Positions 12,291 through 26,175 of a stretch of DNA of 64,000 bases are shown one piece after another (within the stretch, counting starts at the first letter, position 1; every line of letters starts with the position of its first letter). The position numbers were made by a program, and so were the translations under genes. Location of the stretch: assembly GCA_963573385.1 (NCBI GenBank), contig CAUYLG010070704.1:1-64000 (forward strand). Direction: 5' to 3'. A model generated the notes under the pieces. That model saw only the letters and a program-made list of their open reading frames with translations, had not been told where the DNA came from and searched no databases. The stretch comes from Cacajao melanocephalus (lineage: Eukaryota; Chordata; Mammalia; Primates; Pitheciidae).

Positions 12291-12630
12291 CATTTCTTTG
12301 TCTAGCCAAGGAGACACCAGTCCTGCCAGGTTAAGCATCCCAACCCCCAGCAATAAGCTCTAAACGAACAAGACATGGCAACGGATTCTGATCCAGACAC
12401 TCAGAATACTTAGAAATCAGGGTAAACGCTTTAGTCATTTCCTGGTTTTATATGGAACATTTGGGAAATTTGGCTCTATCATTTTCTTTTTGGAATATTA
12501 TCAAACAATGCTCAAAAGCTCTTTGTGCCAGAGTAAAAAAGCCTGGTCATGCCATCATGTTGAGTTTGATGCCCATATGGGCCACTTGGTCTCACCATCG
12601 CTCATTTAGTTGTTTTTCCTTCCAATTTTA
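12291..12630. other. Intronic sequence without an assigned feature
   Basis: No repeat or exon recognised between the L1M end and a MIR fragment. Confidence 0.45.
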
Positions 12631-12725
12631 TGTTCATCAGGCAGGATGTCTGGAGTCAGCAGAACTCAGGTTCTGGCTCTGCCATTTGTCAGCTTTCAGC
12701 CATTTTGCATACTTCCCTTAACACA
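12630..12725 (+). mobile_element. MIR SINE fragment
   Basis: CTGGAGTCAGCAGAACTCAG and TTCTGGCTCTGCCATTTGTC match the tRNA-like to core transition of MIR. Confidence 0.7.
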
Positions 12726-13564
12726 TTTAGACTATTTTTCCCTCTCTTTTCTGGTTTGGTTTTTGTCACAAAGCTGATCCTACCACTTAAAGGTATAATG
12801 TAGCTCTCCGTCTGTGTTTAGGGAATTTTTGCAGCAATTCTGCCCATGAATATGTGCAGTATCAAAGAGTTTTAACTGATTTGACTTCTAACACAAAGTC
12901 TCCATTTGCAGAGCTAACTCATGAATCTGTAAAGCTTCTCCACAAGCACAGGGAAATCTGATCACAAGGCAAAAGAAAAAGTATTCCCAAGCATGATAGA
13001 TGTCTCTATCGGGAAACTCAAACAATCTAAAATATAGCATTTCCTTCAATTATTTTTGCAGGGACCTCCTTGCCTAACTCAGTACAGATACAGTGCTGTT
13101 GTCCACTTCACAGAGAACATCAAAGGTCATCTGAATCCACACATGCTGAGAATGCAGCAGAGGATCAACACTGTATGCAATGCTCAGCAACCACAACCCT
13201 CTTCCTCTGCATCCAGACTCTTCCTAGGCCATTCTGGCTCAAGGACATTGTCCTTCACCCCAAAGTTAAGACAGGAAAATGACTCGGAAAGAAGAACCAG
13301 GCTCACATGCTACATGTAACTAGCGCTAACAGGGAGAGCTCAGGTGGTAAATCTTGGTCATGCTATTGTCATGAGTTCATCTTCACAGGGCCACTCAGTC
13401 ATTCTCTTTGTGGTCCCTTGAATGGAGACCCTGAGACAAGAAATGGGATGAAAGTCTTTTATTTGGGAGATGATGCCAGAAATCACAAGTGAGGGAGTAG
13501 GGAAGTAAGACAGGGCATAGACACAGGCCAATGAAGGGTGCGTTCATGGGAAGACTTCCAATTC
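12726..13564. other. Intronic sequence without an assigned feature
   Basis: No clear element. Two overlapping short plus-strand frames at 13056-13319 have no known domain. Confidence 0.45.
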
Positions 13565-13729
13565 AGAGGAATTCTCATCGCCATGTGGGTGACTGCCTGC
13601 CTAACTTTTATGAGAGGTTATCAAACAGCAGCATCTAATTAAGTACAGAAAAAGGTCAAGATTCCAACGTTCCATTTAATACAAAATGGAGGTAGTATGG
13701 TGAGGTAATTAAGAAAGCTCTCTCTCTCG

Positions 13730-13774
<45 letters not shown>

Positions 13775-13797
13775 ACACATACACACACACACTCACC
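13565..13797 (+). repeat. Local duplication copy A, ending in (CT)n(CA)n
   Basis: GAATTCTCATCGCCATGTGG, GTGACTGCCTGCCTAACTTT, ACAGAAAAAGGTCAAGATTC and GGAGGTAGTATGGTGAGGTA recur nearly unchanged at 15777-15987. Both copies run into (CT)n then (CA)n, so the microsatellite was copied with the segment or seeded in it. Confidence 0.85.
13718..13794 (+). repeat. (CT)n(CA)n microsatellite
   Basis: CT units to about 13742, then CA units with two TACA interruptions. Confidence 0.95.
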
Positions 13798-13799
13798 CC

Positions 13800-14270
13800 A
13801 TGGGCAACTGGAGCTCAATCCTACAATCCTACCGGGGACTCTCTGAGAGACAGTGAGAAAAATGCCCCAGAATTGTCCATTGGGAGTCAAGGATGCTGGA
13901 CCCAAGGATGTTTATCTACAGATCTTACCCGTGATGGGCTGAGGATCCCCTGTGGCCACTACCAGCCCAGCAAGCTGTAAGGTGAGGAGCAGTGGCTGCC
14001 TTGCTGAGGCTGCAGGTAACCTCAAGTGAGCCTCAGTATAAGGGTTAGATGCCAACAGGGTCTGCAGCAATCTCTTTTTTGCTCTTTGTCTAACTTTGCA
14101 CCTTTCAGACAGTCCACGTGTTGCCCGGAATCAGAATATTTGAGATAAAATACTATTTGTCAGCAACTCACTTAAGCTTTGGCTTTAGTTTCCTCTTCCG
14201 CAATGGAGTTAGTAATGGTACCACTGAGGACTGTGTGACAGTGGCTGTGAAGGAAGGCTCCTGTTCATAG
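13800..14270. other. Intronic sequence without an assigned feature
   Basis: Possibly a degraded LTR by base composition, but no diagnostic motif was found. Confidence 0.35.
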
Positions 14271-14281
14271 AAATCAGTCAT

Positions 14282-15425
<1,144 letters not shown>

Positions 15426-15438
15426 AAATCGGTCATTG

Positions 15439-15494
15439 GTAGACAATTGCTAAGCTGTACTATATATTCGTAGACAATTGCTAAGCTGTACTAT
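15439..15494 (+). repeat. Short tandem duplication, 31-bp period
   Basis: GTAGACAATTGCTAAGCTGT and the following ACTAT occur at 15439 and again at 15470, just after the L1MA target duplication. Confidence 0.9.
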
Positions 15495-15724
15495 GCTATG
15501 TAAGAGTACATATATCATATCATATTATGTTATACTAAGTATATTATATTAAATATATGATCATATTTTAAAATTCTTGCGGACAGCTACAATGTCAGGG
15601 CAATCAATATTAAGAGCCTTTTGTGACTAGGCAGGGCATATTTTCTCTGCTTCCTGGAGTTCAATATATTCTCTTAACAGGAATACAATCTGCAATAGGG
15701 GACTCAGCTTCTTTAAATGTAGCT

Positions 15725-15939
15725 GTTGTGTTCTTAGGAGAATTTTAGGGAGGATTCACAGGGAGCAAAATGTGGGGAATTCTCATTGCCATGTGGGTGA
15801 CTGCCTGCCTAACTTCTGTAATAGGAAATTAAACAGCAGTATCTAATTAAATACAGAAAAAGGTCAAGATTCCAATATTCTGTTTAATATAAAACGGAGG
15901 TAGTATGGTGTGGTAATTAAGATCTCTCTCTCTCTCTGT

Positions 15940-15988
<49 letters not shown>

Positions 15989-15990
15989 GC
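15725..15990 (+). repeat. Local duplication copy B, ending in (CT)n(CA)n
   Basis: 15777-15987 pairs with copy A at 13565. Its left part, 15729-15794 (TTCTTAGGAGAATTTTAGGG, CAGGGAGCAAAATGTGG), pairs with copy C at 16514. Confidence 0.85.
15922..15987 (+). repeat. (CT)n(CA)n microsatellite
   Basis: CT units, then a long run of CA units; the counterpart of 13718-13794. Confidence 0.95.
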
Positions 15991-16049
15991 CCCAAAAGAG
16001 AGAGCCCGTTCCCTGGTGCTGAGTTACCTGGTTTCCACCTTGAGCTCTG

Positions 16050-16250
16050 TTTCTTCAAGCTCTGGAGCCAGACAACCTGTACTCAAATCCAAGCTTCACA
16101 ATCACTAACTGCGCAAGCCTGCCTGGATTATTTAATCTCAGGTTGTGCTTCCTTACCTGTAAAATGGGGTTCATGGGGTTCAAGGTTGCCATGAGGAATT
16201 GGTAAGCTGTCAGCACGGTGCTGGACTCAGCACAAGCACACAATACATCT
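16050..16250 (+). mobile_element. MIR SINE
   Basis: CTCTGGAGCCAGACAACCTG, TTCCTTACCTGTAAAATGGG and CAGCACGGTGCTGG follow sense MIR from the tRNA-like head to the core. Confidence 0.82.
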
Positions 16251-16408
16251 TCACATTGTTACCCCTAGAAAAGGGTTTCTTTCAGATCCCAGTAAATGAA
16301 ACTATTCTCTGAAAGGCCACGTCGTCTTAAAATATGTGCATTTCATTCTAATGCATATTTAAAAGGAATTTTAGAGCCCAGAGAAATTTTAGAAATCCTC
16401 TAGGGCCA

Positions 16409-16512
16409 TCTTTCTACAGCGTTCCTCCAATGTAGGGGATCTTGTTAAAAATACAGATTCTGATTCAGTAGATCTGGGGTAAGGTCCAGGATTCTGCATT
16501 TCCACTAGTGAG
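16409..16512 (+). mobile_element. MER5-type hAT MITE fragment
   Basis: GGGGATCTTGTTAAAAATAC, ACAGATTCTGATTCAGTAGA and TCTGGGGTAAGG match MER5A/B. Confidence 0.75.
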
Positions 16513-16513
16513 T

Positions 16514-16580
16514 GCTGTTCTTAGGGGAATTTTAGGGCAGTCCAACAGGGAGCAAAAAGTGGAGAATTCTCATAATCACG
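16514..16580 (+). repeat. Local duplication copy C (partial)
   Basis: GTTCTTAGGGGAATTTTAGG, CAACAGGGAGCAAAAAGTGG and AGAATTCTCAT repeat 15729-15794. It abuts a MER5 fragment. Confidence 0.78.
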
Positions 16581-16609
16581 TTGATCCACGCACAGATCAA
16601 GCTTTGAGG

Positions 16610-16740
16610 CGATTAAACCCCTCAATTCCCAAATGGGACTGAGAATACCTAAGATGAGTTACCTAAGATCACACGGCTGGTAAAAGAACACTCATATCCA
16701 GAATCCAATTGTTCTGACTCCAAGTTTGTGATCCCGTTGA
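16610..16740 (-). mobile_element. MIR SINE fragment
   Basis: CCTAAGATCACACGGCTGGT and ATCCAATTGTTCTGACTCCA match antisense MIR. Confidence 0.7.
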
Positions 16741-17865
16741 CAAAAAAACCACACAAACATCTCTAGCTTTTGACAAGAAATTCTTCCCAGCTGGTTGCAA
16801 AGAAGAAGACAGGCATTTCTGATGATTTTCCATAGTAAGAGGTACCCAGTGGTGAGTTAGAATCCTCCAGGCAAAACTAATTGTGTTTACAGTCTGGAAG
16901 ACAGGATCATATTGTAAGGTACATGTCCAACATATGCATTATTTCTAGCATTAAGTATAAACACATCAGCAATCGAGTCATTGTCAATGGATTAACTAAA
17001 TGATTGCAAAACTTTGAAGTATCTTTAAAACACAGTGGACATGTGAGTCAGGCATTTTTAATTGTGTATTTTATAAACTGAATACAGTTCAAGTATTTCC
17101 AATTGAAGTTTGTCACCCAAATTGAGATTAACCTTAAGGGTAAAATACATGCACAATTTCAAAAATTAAGTACAAAAAAGATGCAACAATAATTTCTGAC
17201 TTGACTAAATGTTGAAATAATCATATTTGCATGTACTGGGTCAAATAAAATACAATAATAAATTAATTTTACATGCTTATTTTTAGTTTTTAAATGCTGA
17301 TCCAAGAAAATTTAGAATTGCATATTTGCTTTAAATTATATTTCTCTTGGACATTGGTTTAGAGAGATGGAATGAGTAGATGACCACATAGATGATGGAT
17401 GTATAGAATCAACCCTCTATATTTTACCTACAATCTATGCATAATATAAATGCGATATTTATAGCTCACATACCTATAAACTATTTCAGAATTCTGTCAT
17501 GCATACCTATCTCTCAAATTGATTATACATGTACCTATATATGATATGTATTTTTAAATGTTTGTTCAAATATTGAACACGGTTAAATTTTCTCCACATG
17601 TTCTTCTCATACCAACCTACTTTTCTGTGTTTATGATTTCAAACAACTATTCAGTCCAACTTGCTTGTACTTGAAAGCCAACTTCATGAATTATTAGTTT
17701 CCCAGTGGCATGCAGGGAGCACCCACACCTCCCTGAAGTGAGCAAGCCTCCCTTACTTACTAACAGGTGTCTATTAATGGGTCAGTGAGGGCAGAGGTTG
17801 CTCTTCTGCTCAGAGAGCAAATGGTCTGGCGCTTTAACCAAGGCTTACAGGAGTTCTCAGGAAAG
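16741..17865. other. Mostly unassigned AT-rich intronic sequence
   Basis: 17040-17360 ends in AAATTATATTTCTCTTGGAC and may be a decayed copy of the hAT element at 24346. No exon or other repeat was recognised. Confidence 0.4.
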
Positions 17866-17869
17866 GGCT

Positions 17870-18080
17870 ACATGGTAGTCAGTAGCATAGGTTTACAACT
17901 GGGCTCTTAATAGGAAGGGGAGCATCTCTGAGCAAATTATTTAACCTTGTCTGAGAAAGGGAGATCTTGAAAGCACACATCTTGCAGGGTTATTTGAGGA
18001 TTAAACAACACATTGCTGATGGAGGTTTTGCTTATTGCCTGGCACAGACGAAGCATTCAGTCCACACTTGCTGTGATGCA
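17870..18080 (+). mobile_element. MIR SINE
   Basis: CATGGTAGTCAGTAGCATAG, AAATTATTTAACCTTGTCTG, TGCAGGGTTATTTGAGGATT and TTGCCTGGCACAGACGAAGC are in MIR order. Confidence 0.75.
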
Positions 18081-18199
18081 GAGGCTTCTAATGCTCATGT
18101 ATAATCAGGCCTCTGCTTTTCTAAGAATGTTCAGAACGATACTTTCCCTATCCCTTTGCAATTAAATGGGGCTACACATTATTATGATCAATAAATTAC

Positions 18200-18478
18200 A
18201 ATAAGAAGCATGGTGTGTCATGTCTAGGAGAGCATTCAGTTGTGAATGCAGAATCTGGAATGTTCTTTTCCTTTGCCAGGGAGAACTCAGATGCATCATG
18301 TTAAGATGGTGCTATCATGACCTCATGTGGCATGACTGCGTGAAGCATAACTCCCCTCCTAACTTACATTGGTTGTCTATCATGAGCAATAAATACACTT
18401 CTGTTGTTTAGGTCATTGATGTTTGGGGGGCTGTTTATTACTGTAGCATAACCTAACCCTGCCTGATTTATATACCAT
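18200..18478 (+). mobile_element. MLT1-like LTR, 3' part
   Basis: GAGCAATAAATACACTTCTG, TTGTTTAGGTCATTGATGTT and CTGTAGCATAACCTAACCCT resemble the MLT1 3' end. Confidence 0.6.
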
Positions 18479-18479
18479 T

Positions 18480-19650
18480 GCTTAAGACAACTCCTTTGCT
18501 GAACTAGGTTTTAAATTTGAATTTCTAAGGCTTTCCCTTGCCTCCTGATTTACAACCCCTCACAGATAAATAGTTCAGTCATTCCCTTCAATGTAATTGA
18601 AGGTCAATCATCTTCTTGGGTGTCTCAGCATTGTCCAGTCACACTAACATTTTCCTTCCTGAGAAAAACGGATTGTATTAGTCATGTTTGCTTTTCTAAA
18701 ACAACTTTTTACTTCTAAAATAACTTTTATGACCAAGATTCTTTTTTCTAATACTGCACCAAGGCTATTAAAAAGAATGGAAACTACAGATCATAAAAAC
18801 ATCAACAGTAAAACACTCGTTTCCGTGCGAGTTGTGAAATCAAACCAATGTATGTTAACTTATTCTGTAAAAAGAAAGGAAGATAAAGGGAAAGTTCCAA
18901 CTTTTGTTAATATTTAATTCAAGTTTATGAATTCATTATTACGGCTAGAAGGGACTTCAAAGGTCATTGCATCCAGCACCCTCAAACTGTCAGTATCAAG
19001 TTGATAGTGGCTCGTGGTAAATACTTAGTTACACGGACAGAGAGCACATGTATTTCCAATAGTGAATTTTTAAAAGATAGTTAATGATTTGAAAGTTTTC
19101 TAGAAGCAAAGAAAGCTGAGATTTGTTGCTGCAAGAGCAGAATTTCTTAATAAGCATGCCAAGAAGCAAGAGGATTTCAGAAGAGCTAGTGTGATATTTT
19201 AGGTGAAAACAACTTTTCTATCTAAAGAAGCATCGAGTGCCTTGAAAAAAGAAAAGGGAAGTTGTCCTCAAAAATTTGGGGAATTTTTAAAGTGCCATTG
19301 GCCCAATTTTTCTTCATTTCCTTACATTTATTTCTTTTTCTGGTATCCATCAACTACACTGATTGCCAATTTCTGTCTGCATTTCTGCAGAGAACAAGAA
19401 TCAACATTTAGTTCAAATGGTTTGTTTTCCTCTAAAAGACAATTGCTTGCTGCCCGCCCTTGTGAGAGACAGAGCCTAGGATGTTAAACCTAAGGTCACA
19501 GGAGATGCATGGACCAGGCCCCCGACCACTCTGACCAGGGTTAGCGCTGGATTGGGTGTCAGAGTGAGCCTTTGTAGAGAGCTGATCAGGGTGAGGATGG
19601 TCCCAGCCCAGGAACAGACAAGACGGTGAGGCTGGAGGAAAGAGTGATAG
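18480..19650. other. Intronic sequence without an assigned feature
   Basis: No Alu, L1 or LTR. GAAGGGACTTCAAAGGTCAT near 18949 resembles an ancient SINE motif but is too short to assign. Confidence 0.45.
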
Positions 19651-19654
19651 TCTT

Positions 19655-20207
<553 letters not shown>

Positions 20208-20220
20208 TTATAGGTGATTC

Positions 20221-21225
20221 TTCAAAAGCAAATGGTGTTGCAAAAATGATGTGATCATATTTACAAATTATTTTTATTAATCAGAAATGTGAAACTCACA
20301 TTCAGTGCTGCAGTTCCATCAAAAAGCACTGTGTATGAATACTGATCGGTATTAGAATTCTAAGAAATACAGGTGGCCTCATCTGAATGACATTGAGATT
20401 ACTGATGACTCATTTATTGGAAAATGCATATTGACAAAAATAATTCAAGATTTGAACAAATAATTTAATTAGATGTTTTACAGGATAATGGAAGCACATG
20501 CCTTTGGGATTCTGAGAATCTAACTTAAATTGAAGCACTTAATGCTTCTTGTTCTTGGATACCCAGACAACTCAACTGGGGGCATGGGAAATGGATGCCT
20601 TTTGCCCCAGCAGCAGACCTTCTAAATCTTCATAGTGAAAACATTCTTACCAGTGGGTGGCAATCATGTGTCATGATGCAAAATACCATATTTCCTTTTG
20701 GAAAGTTTAGACATTGGCCAGAAATTGAACAACAAGGGGGTGGAGAAGAGTCAAGACACAAACATTGGCAAGCAGGGTGCCCACAGCCCTTGCACTCAAT
20801 GAACCTGCAGACTTAAAATACTCAGCTTCAAAGATGTAAACAATGCCCAACCTTCTTATGCCAACTGCCTGCTGAATTCTTCTTGCAGAGCTATGGGCGT
20901 AGTTTTTAAATAATGGCATTAAAGATGAAGACCCTGGAGGCCAGTCTGTTTGGTGATGGCAAAGGCTCATTGGGAAGTCCCAGAGAATTGTCAGGGGGCA
21001 GGCTCAGTGGATCAGGCCACAGTATTTAAGGAGGCTGGTTATGACAAAAAGAGCAATGAGTGTGAGAATTCTACAGCACATCAGCCTCACATTCTTGGCT
21101 TGCTCAACATTTGCCAAACCCTGAATGCCATCATGCAAGTGAGAGGGTAGCATATTTCTTATGTGACTAGTCTCTGAAGTTACAGAGTCTTGAGATGTTC
21201 TACTTAATAGCCATGCAACAGTCAG
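20221..21225. other. Intronic sequence without an assigned feature
   Basis: No repeat recognised. Short frames at 20595-21150 on both strands lack support. Confidence 0.45.
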
Positions 21226-21229
21226 TCAG

Positions 21230-21390
21230 TTTTCCTCCATAAGCCTCTGTTCTTTCTTCTAGACAGATAATAAAGTGGGGATGAAAGTCATTATGGCAAT
21301 CTCTTAGGAGTTTTTAGACACTAAGTGAGATAATGCCTATGAAATGATTAGAACGATGTCTGGAACTTAATAAAAATAGGATTATTATTT
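21230..21390 (+). mobile_element. MIR SINE fragment
   Basis: AGATAATAAAGTGGGGATGA, AGTGAGATAATGCCTATGAA and GATGTCTGGAACTTAATAAA fit the MIR core. Confidence 0.7.
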
Positions 21391-22125
21391 CATTGGAAGT
21401 TGGCATCTGCTGTGTACAATTCAACCCGTCGGATCTGACTGTGGCAATGTTCTCTGCTGTCCATTTTGGGTGGGGCTCTTGTTTTGCTAAGTCCTCATTG
21501 TATCTTTCATAAAACGGCAGTAATATGGATCCAATAGGGTAGCTGAGAGGATTGACTGAGATGATGAACTGATCACGCTCTGGTAGCCTCAGAGTTTAGA
21601 ACGAGGTAAAGACTTCTTAAGGCCAGCCCAGGGATATTTTTCGTAGTTCCTCCTTCAAACTTTTTGGCCAGAGAAAGTGGTCGGATGGAGAATAGAGAGC
21701 ATGTGAGGCCTGAGACATTCTAGTAGTATCTACATGCCAGGGAGAAGAAGAGGAGCAGATAAAGCAGGCGATGGAGAAGGAGAGGAACCAAGAGAGATTA
21801 CTACTCTGCTCTGTGCTTTTCCTTTTTCATTAAAGTGCTTTTCTTCACCCGATTCTGTTTCGGTATTTTCCTAACCTACTTTTGTTATTCAATCATTTCC
21901 CTTGACTATAATAAGTCAGTTGCACTAAAAGTATTATATTTTGTGCATTTTATCCCTAAAGTTAAATATTCAATGAGGTTCTTTGATCATAAATCTTAGT
22001 TTGTGGAGGTTGTAAAACATGAATACTTCCAAACTGCAACAAAAAATGATTGTCGTTTGTATGGTTGTTTGCTGTCATTTCTCGAGCAGGATCATGTCTC
22101 AAACACTATATGGGTTCCTTTACTT
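21391..22125. other. Intronic sequence without an assigned feature
   Basis: No confident repeat; 21480-21600 is faintly MIR-like. Confidence 0.4.
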
Positions 22126-22129
22126 GTTT

Positions 22130-22310
22130 GCTATCATTTAGTCCTTGATACAACCAAATCTGGATGGTTCCCATCTTACAGAGGTGGAAACTGTGGTTCA
22201 AAGGGATGTAGTGACTTGCTCAAGTTCTGCACGCTAGCAGACAAGTAGATGGTAGGTATTTCTCAGTTCTAAGCCTGTGCCCTTAACCGCTGTACTATGC
22301 AGAGCCTCCA
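22130..22310 (-). mobile_element. MIR SINE fragment
   Basis: CCATCTTACAGAGGTGGAAA, GTGACTTGCTCAAGTTCTGC and TGCCCTTAACCGCTGTACTA match antisense MIR. Confidence 0.78.
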
Positions 22311-22754
22311 CAATACTGATCAGCCTTACTCAGGGATACAGTGCCTTGCCTTCTGCTGCTGCAAGATTTTGTAGAAAGAGAATGAAGGCTCCTCTTTGGA
22401 ATGAGAGCAAAGATAAATGTAGCAAAAACAAAATGGCTCCTCGGGAGGTGAAACTCTACTACCTAATTGAAGATACTAGCATATCTAAAGAATGAACTCT
22501 GCTTAAAAAGGCCAGCCATCCATGGCAGGTTGGGAAATAAGATGCCTCCTGGTGGCAACTTTGTAGTACTCATCCTAGAGGCAGGGAAAACTGCTGAAGC
22601 AAAGACTGTAGCATTTGGTGACAGAGACAGTCTGAATCCATGGGTAAAGTTAGGCTTTCTTAGCCCAGTGCCTTTAAGCATTCCCTGGAACCAACACTTC
22701 ATGCTCACTAAGCAGTCTTCTGATTATGAATTGGTCTTCCGTGAAGGGTAGAGT
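22311..22754. other. Intronic sequence without an assigned feature
   Basis: Several 72-94-codon frames overlap here on both strands, which suggests chance openness. No repeat recognised. Confidence 0.4.
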
Positions 22755-23030
22755 AGAAGCAGAAAATGTGCTGACCATGTGGAGTTCGAGTATTCCAGCC
22801 TCCGTGATAGTAATTTTTCTCTGTAAATTAATAGACTGACTTCACACAAGGAAAGAATTTGCTGATCGTTTGGACTTTGTGTATTTCAATGCATGTGATA
22901 GTCATTCTGCTCTTTAAATTAATAGATTGGCTTTATAGAGAGAGAGAAAATGCTGACCACATGGATTTTGAGTTTCCTGGTCCTTGTCATATCATTTCTC
23001 TTTGCAAATTAAAAAAATTGGCATTCAGGC
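22755..23030 (+). repeat. Tandem repeat, three imperfect 91-bp units
   Basis: The anchor TGCTGACC/TGCTGATC occurs at 22769, 22860 and 22951, spaced exactly 91 bp. Each unit continues with GTGGAGTTCGAG / TTGGACTTTGTG / ATGGATTTTGAG, then a GTGATAGT or TGTCATAT motif, TTTCTCTGTAAATTAATAGA-like sequence and an ACTGAC/TTGGCT/TTGGCA end. It is a short diverged minisatellite, or U3-type repeats of an unrecognised LTR. Confidence 0.85.
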
Positions 23031-23185
23031 TTTATAATCCCTTTCATGAGCATCAGTCAGCCTAAGAGGCAGTTCTTCTCTTTGGGTTGACGATTTCAGG
23101 AGGTCCTTGGTCAGAAGGCCTCCCAGTTTGGTTGGGCAACCAACTCATTGTCTATTGTTCAGGACTTTTCCTGGAATTAGCACTA

Positions 23186-23300
23186 AAAGTCCCACATCTT
23201 GGGAAGCCCCTATGTCTCAGAAAAACCAGGGCAGCTTGCTCAGGATAAACTGAAAGTCTCATGCCTTAGGAAGCTCCTCTATCTCAAGCAAATTGAGAAT
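23186..23300 (+). repeat. Two-copy direct repeat, about 65-bp period
   Basis: AAAAGTCCCACATCTTGGGA near 23188 and GAAAGTCTCATGCCTTAGGA near 23252 are each followed by AGC(C)CCT..TATCTCA-type sequence. It lies just beyond the 91-bp array. Confidence 0.65.
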
Positions 23301-23801
23301 CTGATTTCCCTAGGCTTAGTCCCTTGTTGAGAAGGAGTCACTATCACCATGCAGCTGAGAAAAAGCCAAAGTGCTTCAGAAATTATAGACAGGTGCCACA
23401 TTCAAATATCATATCTAGTTTTAGAAGAACCTTTAAGCTGTCACTGTCTTATTACATCCTGATATCAAATCACAATATAATCCATGAGTATTTTACTTTG
23501 CAGCTCTTATGCTTAAGACATTTTACAGAAGGCAAGCTTTACACTAACACAGAGGAGTGAAGGTCGTTGTTTTATACCTGAACTGCATCCAAACTGCAGT
23601 TCTTCTTGGATGAAGTTACTTCTAAGTCCCAAAGCCATTTTCCAGTTATTACACAGTGGTGTGGGATGGTCTAGCAGAGGCTCTGCAAGGGGAGGTTTCC
23701 CCAGCTGTGTGTCCTGTGGCACCTTTCCCTCCATCACCCAAAGAGAGTAGAAAAAGAGTGCAGGAAACAGAAACACATCCAAAGAGTGAGCATCTAGAAG
23801 A

Positions 23802-24097
23802 ATTTTTTTTTTTTTTTTGAGGTGTAGTTTCACTCTTGTTGCCTAGGCTGGAGTGCAGTGATATGATCTTGGGCTCACTGCAACTTCCGGCCCCTGGGTT
23901 CAGCAATTCTCCTGTAAACTCCTGAATAACTGGGATTACAAGTGTGCACCACCACCCATGGCTAATTTTTGTATTTATAATAGAGACAGTGTTTTGCGAG
24001 GTTTGCCAGGCTGGTTTTGAACTCCTAATCTCAAGTGACCCACCCAGCTTGCCTCCCAAAGTGTGGGGATTACAGGCATGAGCCACCACACCTGGAC
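23802..24097 (-). mobile_element. Alu (J-like), minus strand
   Basis: Poly(T) then a strongly diverged reverse Alu, ending CCACCACACCTGGAC. Confidence 0.92.
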
Positions 24098-24345
24098 TGG
24101 AAGTGGTCTTTGTCTCTGTTTCTCTGAATTAGCAGCAGTTTTGTGGAACCTTCTCCATCTCATCTTATCGATCTTTGCACCAGCATTCAACATAGCTGCT
24201 CAAATCACTTCTTAAGGCTTTTCCTACCTGTGCAATATTACACTGTTCTGGGTTTTCTCCTAACTTCAAGCTTTTTCTGTATCCAACCATTAAATGCTGG
24301 AATTACTCAGGGCTAACTTCTAGAATCTCTTCTTTCTAAAGCTGT

Positions 24346-25090
24346 GCTGTCCAATATATCACCAGGAGACACAGGTGGCCAATGGTTAAGAGAAATATGG
24401 CTAAGGCACAGAAGACAAATACCACATGATCTCACTTGTAGGGGAAATCTAATAAAGCTTAACTCCTAGAAGCAGGAGAATGATGGTTACCTGGGGTGCA
24501 AGGAGGGACTGGGGAGTTTTTTTTTTTAATCTAAGAGTACAAAGTTTCAGATAGACAAGAGAAAGAGGTTTTGAGATCTATTACACAGCATGATGACTAG
24601 AGTCAATAATAATGTATTATATATTTCAAAATAAGAGAGTCAATTTCAAATGTCTCAGCATATAAAAATGATAGATAAGTGAGGTGATGGATATGCTAAT
24701 TAGCTTGATTTAATTATACCATTTTATACATGTATCAAAACATCACATTATACCTCATAAATGCATACAATTATGATTTGTCAATCAAAAATAATAGTAA
24801 AAATAATTCTTTGAATTACATTTTCTCCATCAAAAAGAAATGGGCTAGTCTGAATTGAAAAGTGAGCTAACACACTGGATTTCTAAAACTTACTGTGGAA
24901 AAGTAATCTAAAATATCTCATTGGTTTTTATGTTGATTAAATGATAGAATGATCATTATATAATACATCAGGTTAAAGAAGATATTACTAATATCAATTT
25001 TCCTGTTTCTTTTTAATTTTTTAATATGGCTAGCAGAACATTTAAATTTACATTTCTGGCTCACATTATATTTCTATTGGACAATGTTGA
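24346..25090. mobile_element. hAT-type MER transposon, split by an L1 end
   Basis: GCTGTGCTGTCCAATATATC at one end and CACATTATATTTCTATTGGA plus CAATG at the other are inverted termini of a non-autonomous hAT family. The L1 at 24404 lies between them. The exact family name is uncertain. Confidence 0.6.
24404..24796 (+). mobile_element. L1M 3' end inside the MER element
   Basis: ACCACATGATCTCACTTGTA, GATGGATATGCTAATTAGCT and TATACATGTATCAAAACATC are L1MA/MB 3' UTR motifs. Confidence 0.82.
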
Positions 25091-25132
25091 TATGAAATCT
25101 CTTCCTAAATGACTTCAACAATCCTTATATAA

Positions 25133-25422
<290 letters not shown>

Positions 25423-25538
25423 CTTATATAACTTTATATTGGTAAACACAGAATGTATATTTCTAGCTCTGAAATGTGAGACTCATACACTCATCTGACT
25501 TTTTATGGCATCTCCACTTGGACATCTTATAAATTTTT

Positions 25539-25818
25539 TTTTTTTGAGACAAAGTCTTGCTCTGTCATCCAGGCTGGAGTGCAATGACATGATCTTGGTT
25601 CACTGCAACCTCCACCTTCCAGGTTCAAGCCATTCTCCTGCCTCAGCCTCCTGAGTATCTGGGACTATATGCACATGCCGCAATGCCCAGCTATGTTTTT
25701 GTATTTTTAGTATTCACCATGTTAGCCAGGACAGTCTCAATCTCCTGACCTCGTGATTTGCCCACCTCAGCCTCCCAAAGTACAGAGATTACAGGCATGA
25801 GCCATTATGTCCAGCCCC
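25539..25818 (-). mobile_element. Alu, minus strand, with target-site duplication
   Basis: Reverse Alu with a small deletion near TTTTAGTATTCACC. CATCTTATAAATTTTT (25523-25538) and CATCCTATAAATTTTT (25819-25834) flank it. Confidence 0.94.
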
Positions 25819-25949
25819 CATCCTATAAATTTTTCATATTCAGTCTGCTTGAATCTTGATTCTGCCCCTGCCTCACTTGCCTCTCCGCAACTTGTCTCAC
25901 TGTTCCTAGGACTCTCCCTGCAAAAATCCTACACTATTGGCTTTGAGGT

Positions 25950-26175
25950 TGGAAGAAGGGGTCACAACTGCCTCCAGAGACTGAAGAGGAAAGGAACAAA
26001 TGCTCCTTGAAGCTTCCAGAAGGAACCAGTCCTGCTGACACCTTGATTTTAGCTTTGTGAAACTCATTTTGAATTTTTGACCTCCAAAACTGTAAGAGAA
26101 TAAATTTGTATTGTTTTAAGGCACAAAGTTTGTCCTAATTTTTTCATAGAGTAATTAATAGGAAACCAGTAGAGA
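25950..26175 (+). mobile_element. MaLR (MLT1-like) LTR, 3' end
   Basis: CCAGTCCTGCTGACACCTTG, TTTTGACCTCCAAAACTGTA and GAGAATAAATTTGTATTGTT match the LTR polyadenylation region. The 5' part is not recognisable. Confidence 0.72.

Noticed and set aside
15500..15580. AT-rich palindromic stretch as an origin or matrix-attachment site
   Set aside because: Base composition alone is not evidence; no specific motif was found.
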